NCBI RefSeq assembly: GCF_001625215.2
Contig: NC_030389.2
Location: forward strand, 2,144,930 to 2,208,929
Direction: 5' to 3'
Source: Daucus carota subsp. sativus
Lineage: Eukaryota; Streptophyta; Magnoliopsida; Apiales; Apiaceae
DNA: 64,000 bases
Below are positions 63,507 to 64,000 of this stretch, one piece after another; position 1 is the stretch's first letter, and every line of letters starts with the position of its first letter. The notes beneath the pieces were generated by a model. It was not told the DNA's origin. It did not search any database and was given only the letters and a program-made list of their open reading frames with translations. A program made the position numbers and the translations under genes.

Positions 63507-64000
63507 CGCCGAGCTTCAGCGAGAACTTTGGAAGATAAGGCGAGGGAGTTTGCAAACAAGGCTTGATCTAAAAGGCTGCTGAAACGCATTACTAATATGC
63601 GTTACCAATCTATGGGTCGAACCGGCTCATATGGAACAACCGGTTCTGTATAATCTATTGTTTGAGCGTCTCCGAGGAGAGAGTTTATAACACTTGGGGG
63701 AGTTGGCGAACGGCGGTAAGTGGTGACTTCAATGTAATGATGAACTGGGAGAAGTGCGGAGATTGCAATAAATGTGAGTATCCTTTCCATTTTGGTTTAG
63801 TTTTAATATTATGAATTAGAATTAAGAAGGGTGGACGCCTGGACGGACCGTTATTTCTATATTTTAACGGTTCAGATTTAATTTTATGTTTTGATGGATT
63901 CGTTCAAAATATCCGTGAGTTCGCGTAATATTTGCGGAATGAGATTTTTCCGGTCCATGAATATTAATTAGGGGTCTATCAAAAAGTAAGATTAAATCTG
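63507..64000. other. Upstream flank with an unassigned open frame
   Basis: A minus-strand frame at 63602-63790 (starting MERILTFIAISALLPVHHYI) has an N-terminus that looks like a signal peptide and lies directly upstream of the gene starting at 63506. It could be an upstream open frame or an unrelated small gene. I cannot decide. Confidence 0.35.

Overview
This is a window of plant nuclear DNA. Its genes have many introns bounded by GT and AG, it has AT-rich spacers, several Stowaway and hAT miniature elements, and a Ty1/copia retrotransposon. The recognisable proteins (BUB3, a ZFPL1-type zinc-finger protein, an RSL-class bHLH factor) have the form seen in eudicots. I cannot fix the species from the sequence alone.

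Layout. 1-5379 is a gene-free spacer carrying miniature transposons. 5380-9559 (minus) is a complete nine-exon BUB3 spindle-checkpoint gene. 9780-14079 is spacer with a copia-like LTR fossil that a hAT miniature element has entered. 14080-20846 (plus) is a complete nine-exon ZFPL1 homologue. 23546-24923 (plus) is a four-exon RSL-type bHLH gene of the root-hair class.

The second half (about 25.7-63.5 kb) is the unusual part. It is a cluster of genes for small multi-pass membrane proteins that I do not recognise. The longest member (27790-32407) encodes about nine hydrophobic segments, and a hAT element sits in its last exon. Shorter three-exon paralogues lie at 35321-36808, 39164-40454 and 52670-59031, with broken or partial copies at 44126-46571 and 59335-59614. 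The three short copies were duplicated with their upstream flank, since the same non-coding block precedes each. Small membrane-protein genes lie on the minus strand at 25842-27050 and 41493-41769, and both end in a DVPWWCYGC motif. A third small minus-strand gene (61549-63506) shares part of the plus-strand family's last exon. The first minus-strand gene and the long plus-strand gene appear to share a bidirectional promoter (27051-27240) with site II and telo-box motifs. A young, whole-looking copia element with matching 226-bp LTRs and a 5-bp target duplication sits in the second intron of the 52.7-kb paralogue.

BUB3, ZFPL1 and the bHLH gene are ordinary, unrelated neighbours. The membrane-protein cluster looks like a locally expanding family with exon reuse, frame changes, repeat growth in one tail and repeated transposon hits. 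Gene models come from reading splice sites and reading-frame phase by eye. Function for the cluster is not assigned.
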